Shown here one piece after another: positions 11,601 through 22,187 of a DNA stretch of 64,000 nucleotides. The notes beneath the pieces were generated by a model that was not told the origin of the DNA, made no database searches, and saw only the letters and a list, made by a program, of their open reading frames with translations. Numbering within the stretch: the first letter of the stretch is position 1; each line of letters opens with the position of its first letter. Source of the DNA: Mercenaria mercenaria (lineage: Eukaryota > Mollusca > Bivalvia > Venerida > Veneridae). The translations under genes were made by a program, and so were the position numbers. The DNA is taken from contig NC_069361.1 of the NCBI RefSeq assembly GCF_021730395.1, positions 79,927,001-79,991,000 of the forward strand, given 5' to 3'.

Positions 11601-14229
11601 TTTTTTTGTAGGGTATACGACCTCCTTACTGACAGGTGGACAGATCCGTGTCCAAATATTGTATTACCACATGATAGAGAGAAACACCTTATGGTGCCAG
11701 TAAAAAACAACATTTACGTCATGGCAGGTACAGAAAACTATAAGACGAAACGCACGAGTTTTACCTCCGTTAAATGCACAAGATTTTCATATTGATAGCT
11801 TTTAATTATTGTAAAGCACGAGGTGTTCGTTTTCTAACTCTTACCTCCTAGTTAAAAATGTATTTGCTAGTTAACAATTCAGCAACGTGTTAATGAAGCC
11901 ATGTACACTGTTGCATCCGTGCCTCAGCATTCTTTTTAAATTTTCGAACTGTCGTATCTCTTTTTTCATTGCGGTCCGATCTTAAAAGTCTTTCTGCAAC
12001 ACAACTGGGTGAACTGGACGATGTTTTTTTTCTTTATGAAATCAAGTCGTTATTAGGTTTTCCTAGTGTAGGAAGATTTCATGTTCTTTATGCACCCTTT
12101 GCGCTTTTCATTGTAGAGAAACTTGTATGTTTGAGAGCGACTGAATGTTGGATATACTATAAGTCTGTAACAGTTTCACTCAAGACATAAAATCACAATG
12201 GTAACTCTGCATGGCAGTGTAATAATACATGCATGCACGAATTAAACGTTGATGACTGTTTCAGGTCGAGGGTTTGATCAAGAGGTGTTCCAGGAGAAAG
12301 ACGAGGGACATATTTGTAGTTATTGTACCAAAAATGATGGCGAAGTCAAGAGACCAAAAGCTTTTGACGTGGAGCACCCAACTATGTTTCATACCCGGGT
12401 CAACCCTGGTTACATTCAGTTAGGTTTGTACCAGTTCAGATTCATACATTCTATGGAAAGCCGGTGCCAAATGCTAAATGACAAATAGTTAGTGCAAAAT
12501 GCTATTTGCCAAATGCTAAATGTCAAATATTGATAGTAAAACGGTAATTTTTAAACGATAAATGCTATTTGTTAATTGCAAAATGCGAAAATATAAATGC
12601 CAAATGCTTATTGCTAAGTGCTGATCAAATAAAGAGCTGAACTTAAAATATCAGTGTATTAATGCATCCTTTAAATAGTCATTGGCCTATGGAAAGCCGG
12701 TACGCCACGCTAATTGCCAAAATGCCATATATTTAATGCTAAATGCCAAATACTTAATGCTAAATGTCAATTATTTAATGTTAAATGCCATATATTTAAT
12801 GCTAAATGGCACTTCTAAATGCCAAATGCTAAATGTCAAATAGCTAATGCTTATTGCTAAATGATGAATGCTAATCGTGAACTTCTTTAAATTTATGAAT
12901 TACTGATTTCTATTTCTTAATCCTATGAACGTAACTTATGATTATTTGAAGACATATAACATTCTACCAGTCTGACTTGAAACAGTAACATGTTCATCCG
13001 GCCGTAACACTATTGGACCGAAATGTTTACTATTAAAATGCTTAGAAAATATGTTTTTGATACAGAACATTCGTACACTGATATATTCAGCTATTCTTTT
13101 AATGAACACACACTTAGCAATACGCATTATGGATTTTTTGTTTCGCATTTCTCAATTAACAGATAGCATTTATCGATTGGCAAAAAAGGCACCAATTGAC
13201 AGTCAATATTGACATTCAACATTTGGCATATAGAAGACCGACCGGTGCGTCAAGCTAAATGACAAATGCTAAATGACAAATATGCTATTTGCTAAATGCT
13301 TATTGTCAAATGTTGACTGTCATATCGTAATTACCAAACGATGAATGCTAATTTTTAATTTCGAAATGCAGATCAATAAATGCCAAGTGCTCTTTTCAAA
13401 TAAAGGGCTGATGAATTCATCCTTTTAATAGTTATTGGCCTTTGTAACATAACTTTTACCTATCATTTGTAAATGATTACTTATCATTGGTTATTGATTA
13501 CTTCTGCAGTTATTTAGAAACTAGTTCCATATTTACGATATGTATGCCGTCATTTGCAGAACAACTTTATGCAGTTATTCGTAAATGGTTACTTTAATAA
13601 AAAAAAAGTTAAATGTAGCTGTGATAAAGGGTGAAGAGGAAATATTAGTACCGAGCTTCTAGCCTTGCTTTGTATTAGTTGGCGCCCAACGTAAATAACT
13701 CACGAGTAGATATGAATGGACACCTTGGAACGTCCCGCAGAGGTTCAAACTCCTGGAATTCGAGCACAAATTCTAACATGGAGGGGGTGTATGTAGTAGG
13801 GTAGAGTATAAGGGTGCACTTATACTTCCTTGCTTTTAAGCTAGCTTTTATAGCGTCGTGGTAGAGTGTCCGCCTTGGGTGTGAAAGGTCCCGGGTTCGA
13901 TTCCCGGTCAGGCCTGAAGTATTTACAGCCTGTTACATTAGCGCTAAGTTATAAGTTACAGACTATAATGATACAGAATAAATACTTACATAATTCAATC
14001 TGCAGGCAAAAACATCTATCTTTTTGGCGGGAAAAGTTTCCAGAAAGACCGCGAAGTAACGGAAGTTGACTATTACAGCACTAAAACCCGGAAGTGGAAA
14101 ACAGTGTTCAGTCTACCCGGAAGATACAGTTATGCCAATATAGACTGTGTAAAACTGACGGTACCGATACATAACAGAGATTTTAACTTTAACGCGGTTC
14201 AGCTGTATGAAAACTGGGTCATGTGGTAA
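2690..14229 (+). CDS. Kelch-repeat protein, C-terminal exons (gene partial at 5' side)
   Basis: Four exons join in frame: 2690-2879 (enters phase 1, leaves phase 2), 11612-11727, 12265-12423 and 14006-14229 (TAA stop). All introns are GT-AG. The product ends in at least three Kelch blades. Exon 1 has GG, then VEYYDPGTDTWTPI, then a second blade start (RLYVSGG); the exon 1/2 junction rebuilds VFWVYDLLTDRWTD; exon 2 ends IYVMAGG; exon 4 begins KNIYLFGG with VDYYSTKTRKWKTV and ends ENWVMW. The Y-x6-W spacing and double glycines are diagnostic of Kelch propellers. In animals such tails usually belong to KLHL/KBTBD substrate adaptors of Cullin-3 ubiquitin ligases, but the BTB and BACK domains are not in this window, so that role is inference. 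Exon 3 codes for an unusual charged insert with a CSYC motif between blades. Introns of 8.7, 0.5 and 1.6 kb hold several repeats. Confidence 0.88.
2956..3375. mobile_element. short non-autonomous DNA element with internal tandem units
   Basis: The left end (gtcgagcccgctggcgg) and the right end (gggctggctcgacatg) are imperfect inverted repeats. Inside are a (cgtg/cgtc)n-rich block and two copies about 147 bp apart of a module with tatttggcatgaatgtt, cagtgagacggagt and aaggtcacagtt. The same modular design recurs at 10776, 40156 and 54700. No transposase is present. It lies in Kelch intron 1. Confidence 0.65.
3376..4352. other. intronic, nothing recognised
   Basis: AT-rich Kelch intron sequence. 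Short open frames here have no coding character or splice context. Confidence 0.5.
4353..4569. mobile_element. foldback (near-perfect inverted repeat) element
   Basis: Two arms of about 100 bp (about 4353-4452 and 4470-4569) are reverse complements with only about six mismatches, separated by a spacer of under 20 bp. The outer ends are gccgcaccatg and catggtgtggc. Each arm also contains a smaller palindrome (cctgcgcatccgcgcag). The core (gcgaccag, cctgcgcatcc, ctgttcgct) parallels the core of the TTAA-type MITEs at 24921, 56825 and 58019. No convincing target duplication was found. As RNA the element would form a hairpin of roughly 100 bp in the Kelch pre-mRNA. Confidence 0.85.
4570..8504. 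other. intronic, no gene seen
   Basis: Long AT-rich Kelch intron stretch. The only structure noted is a small imperfect palindrome near 5581-5662 (tatcggccaatag against ctatagaccgata). Nothing else could be supported. Confidence 0.45.
8505..8880. repeat. low-complexity G/C-rich then poly-T block
   Basis: A G/C-rich segment (ggctgggccccgcccccgcc) is followed by runs of G (about 8710-8740) and T (about 8743-8785). The block resembles a degraded dispersed repeat. Open frames across it are proline/lysine or glycine/phenylalanine homopolymers and were not called. Confidence 0.55.
8890..10775. other. intronic, nothing recognised
   Basis: No exon with splice phases matching the Kelch gene was found, and none is needed, because exons 2690-2879 and 11612-11727 join directly. 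Confidence 0.45.
10776..11345. mobile_element. non-autonomous DNA element with about 160-bp internal units
   Basis: The left part has a self-complementary start (tagtccc...ggggacta around an inner ctggttgaaaaccag palindrome) and a (ccgt)n run. Three successive modules of about 155-163 bp follow, each with gattttaatat-acttg-acaaatg and an aaggtcaa/gtcaca block, starting near 10900, 11063 and 11218. A C-run lies at about 11020-11033. No coding capacity. The right boundary is not defined. It lies in Kelch intron 1. Confidence 0.6.
12462..13400. repeat. degenerate AATGCCAAATGCT satellite in Kelch intron 3
   Basis: Short AT-rich units of the form aaatgctaaatgccaaat recur in three blocks (about 12462-12650, 12690-12870, 13240-13400). 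The blocks are linked by a longer repeated frame: ggaaagccggt near 12450 and 12685 (cgaccggtgcgt near 13240 is a divergent version), and aataaagagctga near 12627 with aataaagggctga near 13400. The array therefore looks like a duplicated composite unit and not a simple microsatellite. Confidence 0.75.
13848..13918 (+). repeat. tRNA-like sequence, probable SINE head
   Basis: An A box (tagcgtcgtggtagagtg) and a good T arm with B box (cccgggttcgattcccgg) lie 17-18 nt before the last Kelch exon region. The anticodon arm gives an 8-nt loop, and the 5' end does not pair with tcaggcc at the 3' end. This points to a tRNA relic or SINE head and not a working tRNA gene. Confidence 0.6.
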
Positions 14230-14441
14230 ATGTTTCAAACTCGATATGACCTATTAATGAAGAAATATAATATATATGTACTGTATATTTCTTTTTTTTT
14301 GTACTGGTGCCTTGGATGCAGGATGACACCATAGCTTCACAGAATCATATACTATGACGTCATATCGAAAGATGGCGGCACGTATATATAAATTGTAAAT
14401 TAAACAGTTTTAGCCTCTGAAAAGAACAGTGCTCAATGTTT

Positions 14442-14447
14442 AATAAA
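14442..14447 (+). terminator. possible poly(A) signal of the Kelch gene
   Basis: AATAAA lies 213 nt after the Kelch stop codon and is the first canonical hexamer downstream. Confidence 0.45.
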
Positions 14448-16824
14448 AATGATTATGACAAGAGTGTTGTCTTGTTTTCTACAATGCCATGGTCGAAGTA
14501 AGGTCTTCTGTTTGTTACTAATCCGTCTAAGTACTTATCCACGTTTTTCAGCTCCATGCAATCGCGTACAAAACGCTGAATTGAAATATATATTGAAATA
14601 CTGTATTTTTACAAGAAAAGATAATTTATATATTTTAATTTTATGAACACTTTTATGGTATCCTTCCAACGGGAATTATTGCAGAAAACAAATTCTGGTC
14701 TATCGGAAATATTACAATCTGGACAAACGGAAAGTTTATCATAGAACATTTTATTCCGGATTCCGGAAAACGGAAATAGCCTCAAGGAACCTTTTCAAGA
14801 CAAACGGAAAAATATGGAACATTTTCTTCCAGATTTCGGACAGGAAATATGATCGAGCATAATATCAGGCAGACAATCATGAAAACATTATAATTATTTC
14901 TTCATGTAGTTGTTTCCCTTCCTGATGAAATATCGCTGCATGTTCAGAATCAGTGGTGCATGTGTGAACAATATAAAAAAAATGAGGTTGTCCTTATGAC
15001 AATTCATTTTTTTTTAAAAAAAGAAAAACTATAGCCAGCCATCACTTTTTTACAATTTACAAATATCATAGAAGATTGTTTTAATCTTTAATAATATAAA
15101 GAACAAGAGATATTTTTAACTTAAGTAATTTTGTTTAAATGTTATGTCAGTATTTTCAAAGATGCAGTGGAAAATGTAAAACCATTTTGATTTATAAAAG
15201 AAAATCCATACCAATCTTAACGTTTTTTATTTTCAATGTAGACCTACAAAATATGGTAAAGCATAGGAGATTGTTGTGGGGCTGGTAAAGTAAAATTAGT
15301 TTAGTTTAGCCTTACAGTATCTTTATGAATCACAAGAATATTGACAACAAATGTTTTGTCGTTACTATTGTCATTTATCAATGATAAATAATACCTTTTT
15401 CTAAGAAATGTTTTCCACACCGTCAAATTCCTCTGTTTTTAGTTATCCAAATCGATATTGTACTATTTTCAGAATTTTGACGCACGATCTATTTTCTTTA
15501 ATGTTAGTATCACTGACTGTCTCAGTCATAGATCACATTTAGCATAAATATTTCATCTGAGAAAATACTAAAGGAATCACATATTGTTATTTGTAGTTTC
15601 TTGGATATGTTTGACGTCACTTGAAATTACTACGATCTGTGACTACATGCCTTTAACAGGAACAAAGTTAATCCAAATAATGGAGGCCTGGAACTTAAAA
15701 AAGAAAGTTCTATTGTTAACAATGCAAAATTTATTTTTAAAACCATTTTCATTTTCAGCATATAGGGTTAATATTTGTTTTATGACTATTTTAACATAGA
15801 ATATCTATAGGTTTAAGGTGTATCTTAGCACCTCAAAATTTTGTAGAACTATAAAATTTGGTAGTGACGCTGAGAATACCCAGTTTTAGTGTGAATCAAG
15901 TGGATGAATTCTGTATGTCAGTAGTTCCCAAAAAAGGTACCTTCGTTTTCAATAGTTTTACTTTTGCAGAAATCAAATGGCTTGACTATTTTGATACCCT
16001 GGTACCATGTCTTGTGAGAATTTCCAAGCACTGCCAAAGACGTTTATTCTTTCTATAGACTATGTATAGCCAAAATAGAGAATGGCTGAAAGTTAATCCA
16101 TCTTCCACATGCATGTACGTGTATTCAAAAGTCTTAATCATCAGTATTGAATAATTCAGAAACATAATCTATTCATATTACTTTTTACTTGATTGGTTTT
16201 TATGAAAGAAAACAGTTTCTTCAAACTTGTTATCAATGAGTCAAATGCTTCGTGAAAATATTAAGGTCATGTGAACCGATTTGAGAATTTATATTATTAT
16301 TATTCTTTGAGTTTTACAAGACTTTATGTCCTAAATATTACTGCATAAAGGTAAAACTGGTAATAGGTAAAATTTGGTTTATCTGTCAAGTTTCTTGCTC
16401 AAGCAAAAGATGATTAAAAATCGTACATCTATAGATACTCTGTAAAGGTTTCCCGCTACCTTAAAAGGATTATATCCTAAATATGTTCTTTAAAACAGTT
16501 TTGCATTTTGTCTATAGAGTTATGAATAGCGTTTCGCCGGATTATAAAGAAGATACCTGCTGAAATCATATACTCACTTAACAGCCATGCTTTATGAATA
16601 ATAAATACCAAAATAGAGCTAACCGATGAAGGAGCAGGGAATCACTCGTGAGAGAAAAAAAGTATAGGAACATGGTATTCTGATTTAGAGTCATTGTTTT
16701 ACAAATACTCTGAGTGTATCTAATTTATGAATGATGGATAAAAAATATACCATGCTCTAGGTTTCTGTATTTCTTGAAAGTGTTAGGTAAAACTGGAACA
16801 AGAAAAATTGTAAAATAATAATAA
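14448..16824. other. intergenic, little recognised
   Basis: Contains two related segments near 14710-14770 and 14797-14850 (acaaacggaaa ... gaacattttcttccggatt) in an imperfect tandem arrangement. The rest is AT-rich with no supported gene. Confidence 0.45.
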
Positions 16825-16842
16825 ACACACACACACACACAC
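16825..16842. repeat. (CA)n microsatellite
   Basis: Short CA run 28 nt upstream of the start codon of the next gene, probably in its 5' UTR or promoter. Confidence 0.8.
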
Positions 16843-16869
16843 GCACAAACATCGAAATAAAGTTGAAAT

Positions 16870-18824
16870 ATGAGTTTAAAGCGTGTGAGTTTAAGTGACA
16901 CAAATCTGCACAGTGAGATGAAGATTTGGAGAAGAAACAAGATGGAGGATAGAAAACTTGCTTTACAGAATGATATGGTGGACAAACATATGGCGGTCAG
17001 ACGAAAAAGTTACCTTCAAGAACAGGTGTCAATAAATAAGGACTTTGATAAAAGGTTTTCAAAATTGACGCCTACTGCGGATGAATACCTCGAAAAATCT
17101 CAGGCCAAGTAAGATTATGTTATTGTTTTTACTTTATTTGTGTAAAATAAATAAGCAAGCAGAAAACACAAACGTTGACGACTTATTGTATATCTGGACG
17201 CCTTTCAATTAAATCTTTATAATGCTATATATGTAAGTATTCATTTATGCTGTACAGTCTTTGATCCATAGCAGAGCCTCGTTACCGCCAAAACAGTAAC
17301 CCTTTAAACACTCTTAATTGCATCTACAGCCAAAGACACGTTATAACATTCTCGACTTCAGAAAATATAAGTTCACGCGAAATCATAACGTTTCGCTACA
17401 AAGCGTCGACTAGGTATATTCTTGAAGAAGGTCGTTTGACGGACTTTTGTGTCCTGCTTTCATTTTCCGACATTCCTATTTCAGGTCAGAGACCACAAAA
17501 TCAAAATAGTATAGCGTACTTTTGGGAATAAGGTAATCGTATACCTGAGAATAAGGTGATGTCTAGTCCGTTCTGATTGGCCAGTAATGTAAACAAACCG
17601 AAGAAGTGATTTCTTTTTAAAATTGGACTATTTTACTACGTTTACAGTATTTTATAATGCATTTTGACAATACTTGCTACATGTGATGTATATTGAAAAA
17701 GGTTTCAGGGAACAACTTTCTCCCGCCGTGTCGACGATGCAAACAGGGGTCATATCATTTATGCGAATAAAACTAAAATGAAGTATAACAACTCGCATGT
17801 TTTTCGTTCGTTATCTGAATGGAACTGAGATACCTCTTTAAGAATATATGTCTCGTACACGCCATAATGTTATAACGGAAGTCTCCGGGAAAACAAATGG
17901 TGGTCTCTAACCAACAGTTACAAACAAGTTAATACAACATCTTGAATCATCATCGTCCTTGTGTTTTTCTAAATCTGTATACAAGATGTATATCGATTTG
18001 TTTGAAAAAGCCTGTATTTGAACGGAAGATGTTTATGTAGGTAGATCTAATATACTTTTATATTCGTAGTGGCATAACTACCATATTGACATTAGTATTC
18101 AAACATTGCAGTCATGTTAAAAATTCAACTTTTCAGGTACTCCACATGGAAAGAACGTGAAAGAGAACGGTTGGACAGGAAATATCGTAGTCTACACAAA
18201 TCATATCTGAACGAGTATAACAAGCTAGGAATAAAACATTATGGTCCTCAGAAAGAACGCAATTATTCAAAATCCGAGAACCAGGCTGATGCTACGAGAG
18301 AAGATACTGAAAACGATACGGCGAGTGTGTCTTTTGCTGATGAGCCAATGAGCGAAGAGGAAGCATGGTTAGCGTTAGGAAAATTAAATTTGGATATAAG
18401 TCGCAGACGATTTTCTGACTTGAATATCACTGGTAAATATCCGACAAGCAGACGGCGCGGCTCAACGGGATCTATAGATCTTGCAGAGTTTGCGAAGCTC
18501 CGTTCTTTACATCTTGCCTTAACATCTGTTGCAGAAGACGCTCATGACGAAGAAAGTGACGATGAAAATGAACGTGAAACGGACGACAAATTGGAAGAAC
18601 TGAATGATATAACCACTAGACGCAAATCTGTGACGATCAAAGAGGAGCCGGTTGAAGACGTCGAGGTGGAAGATTTAATTGTAAGACCTAAACGGAGAGC
18701 GTCTATTGCTACAACTACAATTCCTAAACTTCCGGTCAAAGACAGTCCCATTCCTCTTGGAAAACGCTTTGACAGAAGGCCCACACTTCCAAACTTAGCA
18801 ATACCATTCAATTATGGAAATTGA
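16870..18824 (+). CDS. uncharacterised 308-aa charged protein with multiple R-R-x-S motifs
   Basis: Two exons, 16870-17108 and 18137-18824. The donor (gccaa/gtaaga, phase 2) and acceptor (tttcag/gtactcc) join in frame to give ...SQAKYSTWKERERER. No family recognised. Residues about 1-125 are rich in K, R and E and probably helical or coiled-coil (EMKIWRRNKMEDRK; WKERERERLDRKYRS). A SEEEAWLALGKLNLD helix follows near 152-166, then a strongly acidic segment at about 213-235, and a basic, proline-containing tail ending PNLAIPFNYGN. Seven sites fit K/R-R-x-S: S7, S47, S64, S173, S189, S244 and S269, the usual target pattern of PKA and related basophilic kinases, so a phospho-regulated cytoskeletal or ciliary role is conceivable but not shown. 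No signal peptide or membrane segment. The start is the first ATG of the open frame. A poly(A) signal follows at 19476. Confidence 0.85.
17109..18136 (+). other. intron of the 308-aa protein gene
   Basis: GT-AG intron of 1,028 bp. No repeat or nested gene recognised. Confidence 0.8.
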
Positions 18825-18949
18825 ATTCTACTGCCTATATTCTTGTTCTTGATAATAATGCGTGTATATAGAGTTAAAATAGTTTCATAAGCACAGTGTT
18901 ACCCTTCCTTTGGTGGAAATGACGTCTGAAATACTTTTCTGTGTGCACG

Positions 18950-19145
18950 ATTTGTCTATGTCTTGCGCAAGACAAAATATCTCACGTATGCTGTGTGCAC
19001 GACATAAGAAATGTGTCTGGAAGCTGGAAATAACAAAATGAAAATATTTTTTCTAAGTTTTATGCACGACATGCTATCTCATGCACCTGACTTGGCTTTG
19101 TCGTGATTAAGAATATTATCTCGTGCGTACGACTACAATAGTATT
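18950..19145. repeat. degenerate GTGCACGAC-type repeats in 3' UTR
   Basis: Variants of tcgtgcacacgac / gtgcacgacat, partly palindromic, recur about every 30 bp after the stop of the 308-aa gene and before its poly(A) signal. They could fold into small hairpins in the transcript. Confidence 0.5.
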
Positions 19146-19475
19146 TACATGTGTCACATTTAGTATACCGTACTTTCTGCCTATGATGTGCCATTTTTTT
19201 CTACGTTGTACAGACAATACACTGTCTCATGCACACGGTTAGACATTTTTTTCATATCAAGGCTGCAGTGCGTTTCGTTTATGATAAAATTCCAAGAAGA
19301 ATGTTTCGTACAGTTGCATGCTTATTTCTTAGATGCACCTTCGGGTTCAAACATACGGGCACACATGGGGAATGCTGCTAACGTATTGCGAAACTTATTC
19401 TCAAAATAGCTTAAGTCGTTCAAAATTCCAGAATTAGTGTTTTGCTAGGACGAGCATTATAGTATTCGTTAAATG

Positions 19476-19481
19476 AATAAA
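19476..19481 (+). terminator. possible poly(A) signal of the 308-aa protein gene
   Basis: AATAAA 652 nt after the stop codon, the first canonical hexamer seen downstream. Confidence 0.5.
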
Positions 19482-21290
19482 AATTACAATGCTTCAACAC
19501 ATAGGTGGGTCTTTGTAAAATTTTGTGTTTGTGGTTTCACCAAGTTTAATCTTCAGACTTCTGATTTACCGCTTATCAAATAATTCAAAAAAGAATCATT
19601 TATTTTGCAGTTATTGTTTATTTTTATCTGATTCATTGTTGTCCATCCATAATGTAAAATCGGGCTAAGCAAACCATGTTCATTAGCACTCGGTATTTTT
19701 TTTTTTTTTTTTTTTTTTTGTTGAATGTGGTAAATTTGTCGCAGTTATGCTGAAAGCAAATCTCAGGCTCCTTTCGGCATTTGAGGCACGAGCAGGCATG
19801 ATAGCTTAGCCACAACCCTACAACAAACAAGATTTGTTTCACGAAACCTACTTAGAATTTATGAGTAAAGTGTTTCACGAGTCTCATTTCAAGTTGATTT
19901 ATCTTAACTATTGGGCTATTCCTACAATATACTGAGTCGGAGAAAAGTAAGGTACATTTATTATTAACCTTACCAAAAATAATACGTTTTATCCTATTAA
20001 AGTCAACATTTAGGAGAGAACTTAGCAGGCCTACATACTAGTATTACAGTTGGCTGTTGACAAGAGCAGACAATGCAAACTACATTTCCTTTCAAGTACA
20101 ACTTACATTTGTTTCCCTTTATATTCATATATAAATTGCAATGTGACAACATATTAGCAAAGTATAATTATTTTGATCACCAAATAAACTTTTTATGTGA
20201 AATGTATATTAAGTAGTACAAAGCATTGATTCTAAGGCTTTAATTAAGGGACAAGTAAAGAAATAAGAATATTATTCAGGTAAAAAAGTTGATCAATCTA
20301 GTTTTCTTCAATATGGTTCCGAGTAAAAAAAAAGACGTTTCCAGTGCTTGTATGCGATTGTTGACCTGCGGAGCTTCTTACTGAAATAACAACTTCTCCC
20401 TTATATCAAATACATGTAGTACCATACAGGATGCATGATACCAAAGGTGCAACAACAATAATACTCCCGGTAACACCAGTTAAGCGATTCTATCTTATAT
20501 AGAAAGGATATTTTATGGACTCCACGACACAAAAGAACCGTAAATAATAACAAAGCTGAGTTCAACTACGATGCGCCAATTTACGACCGCCCGGCATTTC
20601 AGTCGATATCTTGGAGTTTTTTTCACGCGTTTTTCTTGTTTATGTAACAAAACATTTGTCTCATTTTCCCGAGAAAGTTTAAGAACGACATAAATAGAAC
20701 ATATTTGTCCCTTTTAATGCAATTTTAGTAAGGTGTGCTACAGAGTGCATCTGCAAAGCCAGCTGTAAACATTTGCATGCAATAAAAAGGAAGCTGCAGT
20801 CGATATTCAGCGACTTGAATCTATCGCACCTTCCCTTTGGTTAAATATTCCAAAACATATTTTTCAAATCACGTTCGTTTGTAAATGACGTATGAAATTG
20901 AAGTTTCCATAAAAAAAAACTGAGGTGGATGTTTGCTCAGCTTTCATTTCTTCGTTGTTAAATATAAGAATTAATTAATTACCGTGTTTATTTTGATTTC
21001 TAGGGGAAATGTCACAGAGCATAGAACTTTGGTCCGACATATAGCACTGTAGCACTTGACAAATAATGAACAATATTGCCAATAACGCCGTATGAGTATT
21101 GAATACTTTATGCAATATTAGCACTCTTATGACATAATGTCAAGGACAAGGTCACATTGAAACTGTAGTTCCATTCTCACGGTGTCATAGGCCCCTCTGC
21201 TTTGTGGACTCTTTTAGTTTGTTGAAATGCTGCCCAAGAGTTTTGAAAAATTAGAGTTTCTTTCGTATTTGTAATGTTACTCTAATGGTA
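19482..21290. other. intergenic, no gene seen
   Basis: AT-rich. Contains a T run at about 19696-19719. Open frames are short and without coding character. Confidence 0.45.
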
Positions 21291-21298
21291 GTTGTATT

Positions 21299-22179
21299 CA
21301 CTGGCACCAGATCAGAAAGAAAATGCCTCCGTGTTATACCCTACCCCTAGGTATTCTATAAGAACCATGGTCATGAACGGGAAAGTGCACTAACCCGTTT
21401 CAATCGTACATTTCTCAACTTAAACGCGCAGTTCGGTGAATGTGTACCTAGTATATTGAACAAGCGATAATTTATCTTCCATCGTGCACCAGTCACATTG
21501 TCTCAATATTCCATATTGCTGAGATTATCAACATATTTTATGCTTCCGTCAACGTTACAGAAAAAACTTGCTTGAACTTCCCTAATGAACATCCGGTCTA
21601 GAGGTCACGGCAGTGCGCACATGTTTGGCGAAACGTAAACAAACAAAAACAGATTTTTAAAAAATCACAATTTTACACTAAAACTCGAAATGATGAATGA
21701 AATTCATCTTGTATATGATCTTTAATTTGAAATCATACATTGGTCTGCATCTGTTCTGTATATTTTATTCATTTTGCACATTTTGCTGCATTTTCACATT
21801 TTAGCGAACACGTGTAGTAAAATGACGATTGACATACATTTTCACAACAGCCAATCAGAATGGTTTTGTAATCTAGAACGGAACTTCACCAGGGAAGTTC
21901 AAGCAAGTTTTTTGTGTAATGTTGAAATTACTGTAAACTACGCGTTGTTTTTCTAAAATAAGATGTATTGAAAAAATGTGACCGGTACACAATGGAAGAT
22001 AAATTACCACTTGTTTGATATCCTTAGTACACATTTACCGCACTGCGTGTTTTAGGTATGAAATGCGCGATTGAAACGGGTTAGTATATTTTCCCGTTCA
22101 CGACCATGGTTCTTACAGAATACCTAGGGGTAGGGTATAACACGTACGGAGGCATTTTCTTTCTGATCTGGTGCCAGTG
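21299..22179. mobile_element. 881-bp foldback element with 8-bp target duplication (hAT-like)
   Basis: The ends CACTGGCACCAGATCAG and CTGATCTGGTGCCAGTG are exact inverted repeats. Imperfect complementarity continues inward for roughly 300 bp on each side (for example acccctaggtattct against agaatacctaggggt, gataatttatcttcca against tggaagataaatta, and cttgcttgaacttccc against gggaagttcaagcaag). The element is flanked by perfect 8-bp direct repeats GTTGTATT (21291-21298 and 22180-22187). An 8-bp duplication with CA...TG termini fits hAT-superfamily non-autonomous elements. No transposase frame is present. The intact duplication suggests a fairly recent insertion. Confidence 0.88.
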
Positions 22180-22187
22180 GTTGTATT

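Noticed and set aside
13848-13918. Functional tRNA gene
   Set aside because: Anticodon loop of 8 nt and no matching 5' acceptor strand.
15858-16058. 66-residue frame upstream of the 308-aa gene
   Set aside because: No start context, splice partner or recognisable domain.
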